Part shown: positions 8,373-17,528 of the stretch, one piece after another
Position numbering within the stretch: position 1 is the first letter of the stretch
Layout: every line of letters begins with the position of its first letter
Origin: an uncultured Muribaculaceae bacterium
GTDB taxonomy: Bacteria > Bacteroidota > Bacteroidia > Bacteroidales > Muribaculaceae
Length of the DNA: 64,000 nucleotides
Assembly (NCBI GenBank): GCA_910578075.1
Contig: CAJTPK010000024.1
Location: forward strand, 1 to 64,000
Reading direction: 5' to 3'
Translations under genes and position numbers: made by a program
The notes under the pieces: model-generated
Told to the model about the DNA's origin: nothing
The model's input: the letters and a program-made list of their open reading frames with translations, nothing else
The model's database searches: none

Positions 8373-11300
8373 ATGAAACAAGTCAGAAGACTAATTCTAC
8401 TGCTTGTGGTCCTGTTGACGGGGATCCCCGCATGGGCAGCCACAAGAGAAGTGACGGGTACTGTCACCGATGAACAGGGTGAGCCCCTGACCGGTGCCAG
8501 CGTAATGCTGGTGAATTCCCGCACAGGGTGTATGGCCGACCTTGATGGCCACTTCTCCATCCAGGTGCCCGAGGGCCCTGCGCAGCTGAAGATCGCCCTT
8601 ATCGGTTATCAACCCCAGACAGTGAAGGTTGCAGCCAACCAGACTGTAATCAATATCAAGATGAAGGAAGATTCCCAGATGCTTGAGGAGACAGTGGTTG
8701 TCGGTTACGGCACACAGAAGAAAGTGAACCTTACCGGTGCGGTAGCAGCTCTTGACGGCAAGAGTCTTGAGGATCGTCCTGTCAGCAATGTCTCATCAAT
8801 GCTTCAAGGTTCTGTTGCCGGTCTTAACGTAACGACAAGCTCCGGTAAACCCGGTTCATCATCAACGTTGAATATTCGTGGTCAAACTTCAATTAACGGA
8901 GCGAGTCCTCTCGTGTTGATCGACGGGTCTATAGGTGATATTGACCAGGTAGACCCCAACGATGTTCAGTCAATATCAGTTATCAAGGATGCTTCTGCGG
9001 CTGCTGTTTACGGTGCGCGCGCGGCATTCGGTGTGATTCTTGTAACAACCAAGGCTGGAACTGAGAAGGATGGTAAGGCTACTGTGCGTTACAATGGTCG
9101 ATTCGGCTGGGTTGAGCCAACCACCAATACCGATTATGAGACTCGTGGCTATTGGCATCTTAAGGTGATGAACGAGTTCCAGTATGCCCAAAACAAGAGT
9201 TATCTTGTATCCAGCTATACAGATGAGGATTGGATGGAACTTCTTGCTCGTGTCAATGACAAGACTGAGAATCCTGAGCGCCCCTGGACAGTGGAGGTTG
9301 TTGAGAATGGTAAAAAGCGTTGGAAATATTACGGAAACAACGACTGGTATAATAGTCTGTTCAAAGACAAACGTTTCATGACCCAGCACAATGTGTCGCT
9401 CAGCGGAGGTTCAAAATCAATCAAATATTTCGTTTCCGGAGGTTACAAACATAACGACGGTATGGCGAAATTCAACAACGATAAATATAACCAGTATACT
9501 CTGCGTTCCAAGGTAGATTTCAAGATCAACAAGTATCTGAGCTTCGAAGAGAATGTATCATTCTTCGGCTCAACTTATAACTATCAGGGTGACGGTTCGA
9601 TGGAGAACACTATCGGTTATTCCGGTGAGAATGCTCTTCCCATTTTTCCTTTGATGAATCCAGACGGTACCTATATTTATGAGAACTATATAATAGAGGG
9701 TGGCTACAAACCAGCCAACGGACGTCATATCATGATGATGCAGGGGCTTCATCCCGGTCAGAATAAGAAAACAAACTTTATGACCACAAGCCGTCTGAAC
9801 ATTACACCTATAAAGCAGCTGACTATCGCAGCCGACTTTACATACCGTTTCCAACAGAACCGTAACAATACACGTTCAAATCCGCTTCCTTTCCGCAAGG
9901 CTCCTGATGAAGACATCAAGTATTACAGCTCCGGTGCCGGTCAGGATGACTTCAAGGAGTCACTTGCTAACTATGATTATTATTCAGCGAATGTTGTCGC
10001 AACCTATAAGGATACATTCAAGGATGCGCACAACCTGACTGTGATGGCCGGTTATAATTATGAGAATCGTAACTATAAGACATATTCAACCTATGTCAAG
10101 GAGCTTGGCACTAAAAACCTCAATGACCTTGGACTTGCCAGCACGATGGATGGAGTCAAGGTGACTGGAGGACAGAACCAATACTTCCTACAGGGTATCT
10201 TCGGTCGTATCAACTATGACTACCTTGGTAAATATCTTGTAGAGTTGTCAGGACGTTATGACGGAACATCACGTTTTGCAAAAGGTCACCGCTGGGGTTG
10301 GTTCCCATCAGGGTCTATCGGCTGGCGTTTCAGTGAGGAGAAATTCTTTGAGGGGCTGAATCCATGGTGGACAAACGGTAAGATCCGTGTGTCTTACGGT
10401 AGCCTTGGTAACCAGAATACATCCAACTATTACACGTTCCTTCGTCAGGTTTCTATCTTGAATGCCGATGGAGGCGACAGCCGTCCTACATTGACATTCG
10501 ACAAGACATCCTTTGCTAAATATTCATCAATTGGTGCTCCTATTGCTGAAGATTTCACATGGGAGAAAGCAAATCAGTGGGACCTTGGTTTCGATCTCGG
10601 TTTCTTCAACAACCGACTCAATGCTATTGTGGATCTTTACATCCGTGATACCAAGGATATGATTACCACAGGTAAAACGCTCCCCGCAGTGTATGGAGCA
10701 TCTTTCCCAAAAATGAATGCGGCTGATCTCCGTACAAAGGGTTATGAGTTTAGCCTTGAATGGCGAGACTCCTTCTCTTTGTTTGACAATGAATTTACAT
10801 ATAATATCGGCGGAAATATCTCTGAATACCGAAGCACCATCACTAAATTTGACAATCCGGCATTTAACCTGGGTGATCATTATGTAGGTGAGGAGTATGG
10901 CGAAATCTGGGGTTTCAAGACAGATGGTCTGTTCCAGTCATATGAAGAAGCGCAGGAATATGCATCTAAAGTAGATCTTTCATATGTCAAGAAAGGCATG
11001 AGTGAAGGATGGCAGGCTGGTGACCTTAAATTCGTTGATGTCGATGGCAATGGTAAAGTTAACAACGGAGATAACACGCTTAATAATCCTGGAGACCGTG
11101 TCAAGTTAGGTAATGAGCTTCCCCGTCTTCAGTATGGTTTCCGAGCTGGCATCAACTACTTTGGTTTTGATGCAAGTGTATTCTTCCAGGGTATAGGTAA
11201 CACGTACTGGTATCCGGCGAAAGGTGCAGGTGGTTTCTGGGGTCCGTTCTCAACATACCTTAGAATGACGTACATGCCTTATGACTTCAAGGATATGTAT

Positions 11301-11648
11301 TGGACAGAAGATAATCCTGATGCATATTTCCCCCGTGCAAAAGGAAAAGGTGCAAGTAGTGGTTATCTCCAGTATACCAACGACCGTTATCTGCAGAATG
11401 TGCGTTATTTGCGTCTGAAAAACCTGACAGTAGGTTATACATTCCCGAAGAAATGGACACGTGTTGCCGGAGTTGAAAAACTCAGAATTTATTTTACTGC
11501 CGAGAACCTTTGCTATTGGTCACCGGTAAAGAAAATAACGAGTTATATCGATCCAGAGGCTTGTACGGATACAGGTAATGACCATTATGATATGCTTACA
11601 TATCCTATGCCCAAGACCTTTACTTTCGGTATAGACCTGCAGTTCTAA
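8373..11648 (+). CDS. SusC/RagA-family TonB-linked outer-membrane transporter
   Basis: 1091 residues from ATG 8373; an in-frame upstream ATG at 8316 falls within the hairpin loop and gives a poor leader, whereas MKQVRRLILLLVVLL is a clear signal peptide (ending GIPAWA). Domains in order: CarboxypepD_reg (REVTGTVTDEQGEPLTGA), TonB-box-like segment (EETVVVGYGTQKK), plug (LQGSVAGLNVT, LNIRGQTSINGASPLVLIDG, SVIKDASAAAVYGARAA), then a 22-strand-type barrel ending FTFGIDLQF. SusC proteins import oligomers that are captured by the partner SusD. The susD gene follows 20 nt downstream. The locus contains no glycoside hydrolase, so the ligand may not be a plain glycan. Confidence 0.96.
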   Translation: MKQVRRLILLLVVLLTGIPAWAATREVTGTVTDEQGEPLTGASVMLVNSRTGCMADLDGHFSIQVPEGPAQLKIALIGYQPQTVKVAANQTVINIKMKEDSQMLEETVVVGYGTQKKVNLTGAVAALDGKSLEDRPVSNVSSMLQGSVAGLNVTTSSGKPGSSSTLNIRGQTSINGASPLVLIDGSIGDIDQVDPNDVQSISVIKDASAAAVYGARAAFGVILVTTKAGTEKDGKATVRYNGRFGWVEPTTNTDYETRGYWHLKVMNEFQYAQNKSYLVSSYTDEDWMELLARVNDKTENPERPWTVEVVENGKKRWKYYGNNDWYNSLFKDKRFMTQHNVSLSGGSKSIKYFVSGGYKHNDGMAKFNNDKYNQYTLRSKVDFKINKYLSFEENVSFFGSTYNYQGDGSMENTIGYSGENALPIFPLMNPDGTYIYENYIIEGGYKPANGRHIMMMQGLHPGQNKKTNFMTTSRLNITPIKQLTIAADFTYRFQQNRNNTRSNPLPFRKAPDEDIKYYSSGAGQDDFKESLANYDYYSANVVATYKDTFKDAHNLTVMAGYNYENRNYKTYSTYVKELGTKNLNDLGLASTMDGVKVTGGQNQYFLQGIFGRINYDYLGKYLVELSGRYDGTSRFAKGHRWGWFPSGSIGWRFSEEKFFEGLNPWWTNGKIRVSYGSLGNQNTSNYYTFLRQVSILNADGGDSRPTLTFDKTSFAKYSSIGAPIAEDFTWEKANQWDLGFDLGFFNNRLNAIVDLYIRDTKDMITTGKTLPAVYGASFPKMNAADLRTKGYEFSLEWRDSFSLFDNEFTYNIGGNISEYRSTITKFDNPAFNLGDHYVGEEYGEIWGFKTDGLFQSYEEAQEYASKVDLSYVKKGMSEGWQAGDLKFVDVDGNGKVNNGDNTLNNPGDRVKLGNELPRLQYGFRAGINYFGFDASVFFQGIGNTYWYPAKGAGGFWGPFSTYLRMTYMPYDFKDMYWTEDNPDAYFPRAKGKGASSGYLQYTNDRYLQNVRYLRLKNLTVGYTFPKKWTRVAGVEKLRIYFTAENLCYWSPVKKITSYIDPEACTDTGNDHYDMLTYPMPKTFTFGIDLQF

Positions 11649-11668
11649 TCTAATATTCAGTGATAACA

Positions 11669-13450
11669 ATGAAAAAATATATATTAATGGCTTTTGTCGG
11701 ATTGCTTGGACTCACAGCTTGTGACAGCAATCTTGACGTGCAGCCTCTCGATAAAGTGGATCTTGAAAATTATTTCAGATCGGCTTCCGAAATGGATTTG
11801 TATTCAACAGCTTTCTATTCAATCCTTGAGGGTAAACCATACTCTTATCAGGATGACCATATAGCAAAGCAGGTTCTCAGCAATGAACTTCTTTGCGGAG
11901 ATGCCAGAGTGGTTCCCGGTAGTAGTTCAAACTGGGAGTGGACGACATTGCGTAATATCAACACACTTCTTGAATATGCTCCGAAGAATTGTTCTGATCC
12001 AGAAGCAGTAACCAAATATTCGGCGGTAGCACGTTTCTTCCGCGCTTATTTCTATTTCGATAAAGTGAAGCGTTACGGTGATGTGCCATGGATTGACCGT
12101 CAGTTGTTCTCGACGGATGATCAGCTTTATGCACCACGCGATTCTCGTGAGCTTGTCATGAGTAAGATGCTTGAGGATATTGACTTTGCAATTGAGAATT
12201 TGCCTGACAGCAAGGCGGAGACAAATGTCGCTAAGGTGACAAAAGGCGCAGCTCTCGCTCTTAAGTCGCAATTCTGTCTTTTCGAAGGCACGTTCCGCAA
12301 ATATCATGGTATCACTCTTGAAGGACATGACTGGCAGTTTTATCTTCAGCAGTGTGTTGACGCATCTGAGAAACTGATGAGTGGTCAATATGGTAAGTAT
12401 GCCCTTTACAATACAGGTAAACCTGCATCTGATTATCGTGATCTCTTCACACGCATAAATGCTGCCGACACCAAAGGTGAATATATACTCAGTGTCGCTT
12501 ATAGCCAGACACTCAGCCTTTACCATAACGCTAATACTTATGCGGTTGGTAACAACCAGGGTAAGCCGAGTCTGATGCGTAAGCTTGTAGCGTCATATCT
12601 TATGAAAGACGGTACACGCTTTACTGATAAGCCGGGCTGGCAGACAATGGTGTTTGCAGATGAGATGAAAGACCGTGATCCTCGTCTTGCCCAGACACTT
12701 CGTGCGCCGGGACACAAGCGTTATGATGAAAACGTGGTTACAAGCTGTAATTTCCAGGTTTCATCCACAGGTTATCAGCCCATCAAATATGTGACAGCCC
12801 AGCGAATAAACAATAACGACTGTGACATGACATCCCGTTCACTCACAGACATGCCTGTTTTCCGCTATGCAGAGGTTCTTCTCAACTATGCTGAGGCTAA
12901 GGCTGAACTTGGTTCGCTTTCACAGGCAGATCTTGACAAGAGTATCAATCTTCTCCGCAAACGTGCCGGAATGCCTGACATGAAAGTCGGTAATTCAGCA
13001 GATCCCTTCCTGCTCAGCGAGGAATATGGTTATTTCAACTGTAAAGATGGTGATATTCTTGAAATCCGCCGTGAGCGTGGTATTGAACTCGTGCAGGAGA
13101 ATCATCGTTTCTGGGATCTGTTGCGCTGGAAAGAGGGTAAGTGTATTAACCAGCCATGGTATGGCATGTATGTTCCCGGTCCCTGTGAACTTGATATGTC
13201 TGGTGATGGGAAGCCTGATGTGTATTTCTATGCTGCCGGTTCGACCAAACCCTCAGTATCCGGTTCTGCCATTGCACTTGAGATTGGAAAAGATATAAGA
13301 TTATCTCAGGAGACAAAGGGTAATACATGTGATCATCACACCCAGAATCTTCAGAAGTTTAATGAGGACAGAGATTATCTTTATCCGATTCCCAGCCAGC
13401 AGATAGAACTCAATCCAAATCTTGTTCAGAATCCTGGCTGGACTAAATAA
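11669..13450 (+). CDS. SusD/RagB-family nutrient-binding lipoprotein
   Basis: 593 residues from ATG 11669; the preceding in-frame GTG at 11660 is less likely. The lipobox is GLLGLTACDSN, followed by SusD-like features: RFFRAYFYFDKVKRYGDVPW (TPR-like helical region, about residues 120-140), PVFRYAEVLLNYAEAKAELG and the C-terminal LRWKEGK and LYPIPSQQIELNPNLVQNPGW. SusD proteins form the lid of the SusC transporter at the cell surface. It is tightly packed between susC (20 nt) and the BACON lipoprotein gene (24 nt), so the three are co-transcribed. Confidence 0.96.
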   Translation: MKKYILMAFVGLLGLTACDSNLDVQPLDKVDLENYFRSASEMDLYSTAFYSILEGKPYSYQDDHIAKQVLSNELLCGDARVVPGSSSNWEWTTLRNINTLLEYAPKNCSDPEAVTKYSAVARFFRAYFYFDKVKRYGDVPWIDRQLFSTDDQLYAPRDSRELVMSKMLEDIDFAIENLPDSKAETNVAKVTKGAALALKSQFCLFEGTFRKYHGITLEGHDWQFYLQQCVDASEKLMSGQYGKYALYNTGKPASDYRDLFTRINAADTKGEYILSVAYSQTLSLYHNANTYAVGNNQGKPSLMRKLVASYLMKDGTRFTDKPGWQTMVFADEMKDRDPRLAQTLRAPGHKRYDENVVTSCNFQVSSTGYQPIKYVTAQRINNNDCDMTSRSLTDMPVFRYAEVLLNYAEAKAELGSLSQADLDKSINLLRKRAGMPDMKVGNSADPFLLSEEYGYFNCKDGDILEIRRERGIELVQENHRFWDLLRWKEGKCINQPWYGMYVPGPCELDMSGDGKPDVYFYAAGSTKPSVSGSAIALEIGKDIRLSQETKGNTCDHHTQNLQKFNEDRDYLYPIPSQQIELNPNLVQNPGWTK

Positions 13451-13474
13451 TCATGATTATCAAAGAATAATTAT

Positions 13475-15025
13475 ATGAAAACTAAAATAAATCTTTTATT
13501 ACTGTCTCTCATCACCGTGTTCGGAGGTTTCCTCGCGTCGTGTGATGATGATAAAGACGGAGTTGCAGAGGCTGTGATAGGTAGTTCGCGCAGCATAGAG
13601 TTTCCGGCTCAGAATACTGCACCTGTGATGGTTGTCATTGTTTCGGATGGAAATTGGCACTGTGACGCTCCTGAATGGTTGACTGTGACACCGAATTCAG
13701 GCGGCGCCGGTACAACTGACGTACTGATCAGTGCTGCTGAGAACTATCGCGATGGCATCGACCTTCCGAGAAAGTGTACTCTCAAATTCATGGGCGAGAC
13801 AAAGCGCAGCATATTTGAGGTCTTGGTTCGTCAGGCTGGTGATAAGTTCCGCGACATCAAGCCATCTACAATTGCTGAGGCTGATAAGATGGAGGAGGAA
13901 TCCGCTGTTGAATTCGTAGACCTTCCTGTCATGACATCTACAAAAAATGGCTTTGTGGGCACTGATGGCACAGACTTGGTTTATGTAACAGGAGATGCAG
14001 CTCAGGCGCAGCCTGGACAACTTGTAACCATGCTAGGTACAATCGAGAAATCTGACGTGATGCTTACTGTTGTTCAATGTGATAAGATAGATGGTGTTAA
14101 GACCGGTGATGTTCCGGCGATTACAGCTGTTGATATCACAAAAAATATTGATCAATATAAGTCTGATAAACGCTCTTTTATCAAGGTTACAGGTGTCTAT
14201 GATGGCTCGAAACTTAAGGTTAATGGTTCCTCATTAAGCGTATCGGTTGAAGATTGCAACAAAGATGTAGACCTTTCAAAATTTGGTGGTCATCTTTTGA
14301 CTTTGACTGGCGTTTACTCCGGAACAGCTTCACCGGTTGTCCGTATGATTGTTACTGATGTTGAAGACCTGGGTGCAAATGAGACAATCTATTTCCAGAG
14401 CAGGTTCGAAGTTATTTGGGCAAGATTCGCAGACTGGGTTAAATCTGGTTCGTCAACAAATATGGATGCAATGGGAACTGATAATAGCGGTGTGTATCTC
14501 CCGAATATCGGAACTCCCAAAGTTGATGGCGTTTCAGCACTTGATGTCCTTACTGAAAATGGCTGGATAATTAATGGTGGCGGAAATGAGACAGGTCTTG
14601 GAACAGGCTGTAATTTCCAGAAGTTCTATCTGAAGATGGGATCTTCCAACAAACAAAACTCTGCTACGTTGCCCGCTATTGCCGAATTTGGAGATGGCAT
14701 AACAGGAGTGCAGGTATCCTTCGATTGGTGTCCTTGGCGCGATGGAACGTCTGCTGATAAGAAAGCATATGACCCGACTCAGATAGTACTTATCGTCAAA
14801 GGAAGCGGTTCGACTACTCAATTCCCGATAGAGAATCCGGCTCCGGCAGCAGGAGAGCAACTGAAATGGTATAGCGTTAATGTTGATCTCGGCACACTGA
14901 AGGTTGATAAAGATACAAGAATTGAGATTCGAAATATCGATGACCAATATCTCCCAAATGGTGCTAAGTCAGGTAAATTCCGTTGGTTCCTTAACAATAT
15001 TAAAGTTTATAAAGAGAAGGAATAA
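13475..15025 (+). CDS. BACON-domain surface lipoprotein (SusE-position protein)
   Basis: 516 residues with a lipobox (LASCDDDKD, Cys about 23) typical of surface-exported Bacteroidetes lipoproteins, with acidic residues right after the Cys. A BACON-like Ig domain (about 38-120) is visible from VSDGNWHCDAPEWLTVTPNSG and FEVLVRQAGD. A middle region of two repeated OB/DUF5689-like segments (about 125-300) and a C-terminal jelly-roll-like module (about 305-516) follow. In Sus-type loci the gene after susD usually encodes an accessory surface-binding lipoprotein, and position supports that role here. The ligand is unknown. A strong terminator follows, closing the operon. Confidence 0.8.
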   Translation: MKTKINLLLLSLITVFGGFLASCDDDKDGVAEAVIGSSRSIEFPAQNTAPVMVVIVSDGNWHCDAPEWLTVTPNSGGAGTTDVLISAAENYRDGIDLPRKCTLKFMGETKRSIFEVLVRQAGDKFRDIKPSTIAEADKMEEESAVEFVDLPVMTSTKNGFVGTDGTDLVYVTGDAAQAQPGQLVTMLGTIEKSDVMLTVVQCDKIDGVKTGDVPAITAVDITKNIDQYKSDKRSFIKVTGVYDGSKLKVNGSSLSVSVEDCNKDVDLSKFGGHLLTLTGVYSGTASPVVRMIVTDVEDLGANETIYFQSRFEVIWARFADWVKSGSSTNMDAMGTDNSGVYLPNIGTPKVDGVSALDVLTENGWIINGGGNETGLGTGCNFQKFYLKMGSSNKQNSATLPAIAEFGDGITGVQVSFDWCPWRDGTSADKKAYDPTQIVLIVKGSGSTTQFPIENPAPAAGEQLKWYSVNVDLGTLKVDKDTRIEIRNIDDQYLPNGAKSGKFRWFLNNIKVYKEKE

Positions 15026-15055
15026 TCAAGCAGCTTTCATAAATTGATATAGCGT

Positions 15056-15098
15056 GTCCGCCGGTGATAATCGTCTCGATTTCACCGGCGGACTTTTA
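15056..15098 (+). terminator. Intrinsic terminator of the SusCD operon
   Basis: A 12-bp perfect stem GTCCGCCGGTGA/TCACCGGCGGAC (15056-15067, 15082-15093) is followed by TTTTAT. It separates the SusCD operon from the C10 protease gene. Confidence 0.9.
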
Positions 15099-15197
15099 TG
15101 TTGCGTAACATATAATAGACTGTTGCTATATTGCTGCATTTTGCCTTACTTTGTAATTGATAGAATTAACCTGATTATTAACCTAACTTTACAGACA

Positions 15198-16616
15198 ATG
15201 AAGAAGTTCGTATTGTTTTCAATGGCATTCGCCATTACCATGGTATTTGCAACCTCCTGCAATAATGAGGCTCCGGATGTATCCTCCGAAATCCAAGTAG
15301 TAAAACCAGAAAAGCGGAAAACAGTCAAGCTCAAAAAAGATATTGTTGAACTTTCGTCATCAGACGCATCCTTAGTTGCGAATCTGGTAAAAGGTGATAA
15401 CAAGCTAACGCGTTCGCTTGCTGACAATGAAATAATCGGTACGGTTACAATCAATGATTCCGAAGGTAATCCCTCGATATATGCGGTCAACTTCACCGAT
15501 GGTTATATGCTCATTTCAGCAACAAAGAAATATTACCCGGTGCTCGCTGTCATCGATCATGGCACATTCTCCATGGACGAAGCTCCCGATGGCGAAAAAT
15601 TCCTCATCAACGGGATGCTTGCTAACATCTCCGCAATCCGCGTCTCCACTCCAGACTCCACCGCTACCCGCATCGCCCGCGAATGGCTCCGCTACGAAGA
15701 GCCGACGCGCCCAGGCCGCACACGCGGACTCAATGAGCCAACAGAAGAGGAGTATGAGCAGGCTTATGACTGGATGTATGAGGTATACTATGATCTTTGC
15801 TTTGGATATTTATACTATTTGAATGAATGTAAGGATATATTGCCAGAAGATGTTTATGAACATTATTGTAAGCGAGCAGAAGGACATGCTGATGATTTGT
15901 ACGGGGGTACGAAATATGGGTATGAATACACGGCGATTGTTGCACCTGTTAGGGAAGGTGTGCTTGATGTGACCTGGCCATGTCTGACTACTACATGGGA
16001 TCAGGATTATGATGAATCTGCTTTTGCTATTCCCTTTGGATGCACAACGATAGCAGCAGGTCAGACTATGAAATATTTTAGACATCCTTCATCTTTTGAT
16101 TGGGATAATATGCTTGATAACAAGTGCACTTTTACAACTACTCTTTTTTTGAGGCAATTAAAGAAGGAACTAAATATAGATGACCAAAATGCAGGATCTT
16201 TAGACGATGTTGTGAGGGTTTTGTCAAATTATGGATATAGTTGTTATAAAACCTCGCATAATCAATACGCTGTTAAAAGATCTTTAGAAAATAAAAGGCC
16301 CGTTATACAGAGGGGAAATGAGCCGGGAGCGCAATATGGGCATGAATGGGTGTGTGATGGATATAAATATACCACAGATTATATTGAATATGTTTTATTG
16401 TCTTTAGGTTATAGTTACGATGGAACATTATGTTATCAAGAGGCTTATGGAGAAAATTATATTGAATGGTTTGATAAAGGCACAACTTATTTTCATATGA
16501 ACTGGGGATGGGGTGGTAGACACGATGGATGGTATCTTGAAGATTTAAGTGATGTGCCATCCGGAATGGGATATACTCAGACACGTCAGGATATTATTAT
16601 CAACGGTCATAACTGA
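15198..16616 (+). CDS. Streptopain-like cysteine protease (peptidase family C10) with Spi-type propeptide
   Basis: 472 residues from ATG 15198 (MKKFVLFSMAFAITMVFATSC). An earlier in-frame start would run through the terminator and is rejected. The lipoprotein signal is followed by a Spi-like inhibitory propeptide (about 35-140, GYMLISATKKYYPVLAVID). The mature C10 domain follows, with Cys in IPFGCTTIAAGQTMKYF, His in YGHEWVCDGY and the Trp motif HMNWGWGGRHDGWY. The family includes SpeB and the PrtT region of oral Bacteroidales. GC falls sharply inside the gene: 44 of 60 bases at 15661-15720 but 19 of 60 at 16141-16200. The catalytic part may therefore have a different origin from the pro-region. 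No T9SS C-terminal sorting domain is evident. Confidence 0.88.
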   Translation: MKKFVLFSMAFAITMVFATSCNNEAPDVSSEIQVVKPEKRKTVKLKKDIVELSSSDASLVANLVKGDNKLTRSLADNEIIGTVTINDSEGNPSIYAVNFTDGYMLISATKKYYPVLAVIDHGTFSMDEAPDGEKFLINGMLANISAIRVSTPDSTATRIAREWLRYEEPTRPGRTRGLNEPTEEEYEQAYDWMYEVYYDLCFGYLYYLNECKDILPEDVYEHYCKRAEGHADDLYGGTKYGYEYTAIVAPVREGVLDVTWPCLTTTWDQDYDESAFAIPFGCTTIAAGQTMKYFRHPSSFDWDNMLDNKCTFTTTLFLRQLKKELNIDDQNAGSLDDVVRVLSNYGYSCYKTSHNQYAVKRSLENKRPVIQRGNEPGAQYGHEWVCDGYKYTTDYIEYVLLSLGYSYDGTLCYQEAYGENYIEWFDKGTTYFHMNWGWGGRHDGWYLEDLSDVPSGMGYTQTRQDIIINGHN

Positions 16617-16644
16617 TAGCAGGATTAAGCACTCTTGCGTCAGG

Positions 16645-16715
16645 CGGCTTCGATTAAGTCGGTCAATAATCCATTATGTTTTAATGTGTCTTATTGGTCG
16701 ACTTTTTCGAAGCCG
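16645..16715. repeat. Palindrome sharing its core with the 5.6-6.0 kb element
   Basis: CGGCTTCGATTAAGTCGGTC (from 16645) pairs with an imperfect reverse complement ending CGAAGCCG at 16715, closing on a short AT-rich loop. The CGGCTTCGA-AAGTC core matches the inner pair of the 5602-5958 element, so both belong to one dispersed family. It lies just after the C10 protease stop and could also act as a transcript end. ATGGTT-rich, purine-rich sequence follows to 16842. Confidence 0.7.
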
Positions 16716-16842
16716 TCTTTCGCGTCAATCCAAAAGCGGAGCTTTTGAAATGGTTATAATGGTTTCAATGGTTGAGGAAAGAGTGAAGAGAATAGAATGA
16801 AGAGGAAAAGAGCGAAGAAGAATGGTTTTTAATGGTTTTAAT

Positions 16843-17373
16843 GGTTTGATCAAAAATTAGGAGATGAGGATCGGGTTTGACGCACCACGCACCGCAGGTG
16901 CGTGCACTCAACAGCTTCGCCTCAGGCAAAGCTATGCTTTGCAATGGTTTCCAATGGTTTGAAAAGAAGCTGGTTTCAAATGATCTGATGGAGATGGATT
17001 GGTTTCAATGGTTTCCAATGGTTTGATCAAAAATTAGGAGATGAGGATCGGGTTTGACGCACCACGCACCGCAGGTGCGTGCACTCAACAGCTTCGCCTC
17101 AGGCAAAGCTATGCTTTGCAATGGTTTCCAATGGTTTGAAAAGAAGCTGGTTTCAAATGATCTGATGGAGATGGATTGGTTTCAATGGTTTCCAATGGTT
17201 TGATCAAAAATTAGGAGATGAGGATCGGGTTTGACGCACCACGCACCGCAGGTGCGTGCACTCAACAGCTTCGCCTCAGGCAAAGCTATGCTTTGCAATG
17301 GTTTCCAATGGTTTGAAAAGAAGCTGGTTTCAAATGATCTGATGGAGATGGATTGGTTTCAATGGTTTCCAAT
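16843..17373. repeat. 177-bp tandem repeat, three copies
   Basis: Three head-to-tail copies of 177 bp begin at 16843, 17020 and 17197, and the fourth diverges after GGTTTGA at 17374. No difference between copies was seen by eye. Each unit contains ATGGTTTCCAATGGTTTGA runs, the short palindrome CACGCACC-GCA-GGTGCGTG, and GCTTCGCC/GCAAAGC segments. The block contains no supported gene. It lies between the protease and the GDPD genes, and related sequence recurs at 18.4-18.6 kb and 31.4 kb. Confidence 0.95.
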
Positions 17374-17452
17374 GGTTTGAGAAAAAGGGTTGGTTTGGGA
17401 GCAACGTAAGATTTTTTGTGGTTGGTATTGCTATGTTGTCGGAAATTATGAT

Positions 17453-17460
17453 TAACTTTG
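17453..17460 (+). promoter_or_regulatory. Candidate -7 element for the GDPD gene
   Basis: TAACTTTG matches TAnnTTTG and lies about 70 nt before the ATG at 17529. A -33 TTG is possible at 17428-17430 or 17436-17438, but its spacing is not ideal. Confidence 0.45.
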
Positions 17461-17528
17461 GAAAGAAATGGCACCGGTCGTCCGGTTGCTGAAACTATAC
17501 TTAACTAAACCATAACTAATTCCAAGAA

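Noticed and set aside
15054..15197. Upstream extension of the C10 protease frame
   Set aside because: It would be translated from within the SusCD terminator hairpin; the ATG at 15198 gives a clean lipoprotein signal.
16843..17373. CRISPR array
   Set aside because: The units are 177 bp, directly adjoining with no variable spacers, and no cas genes are near.
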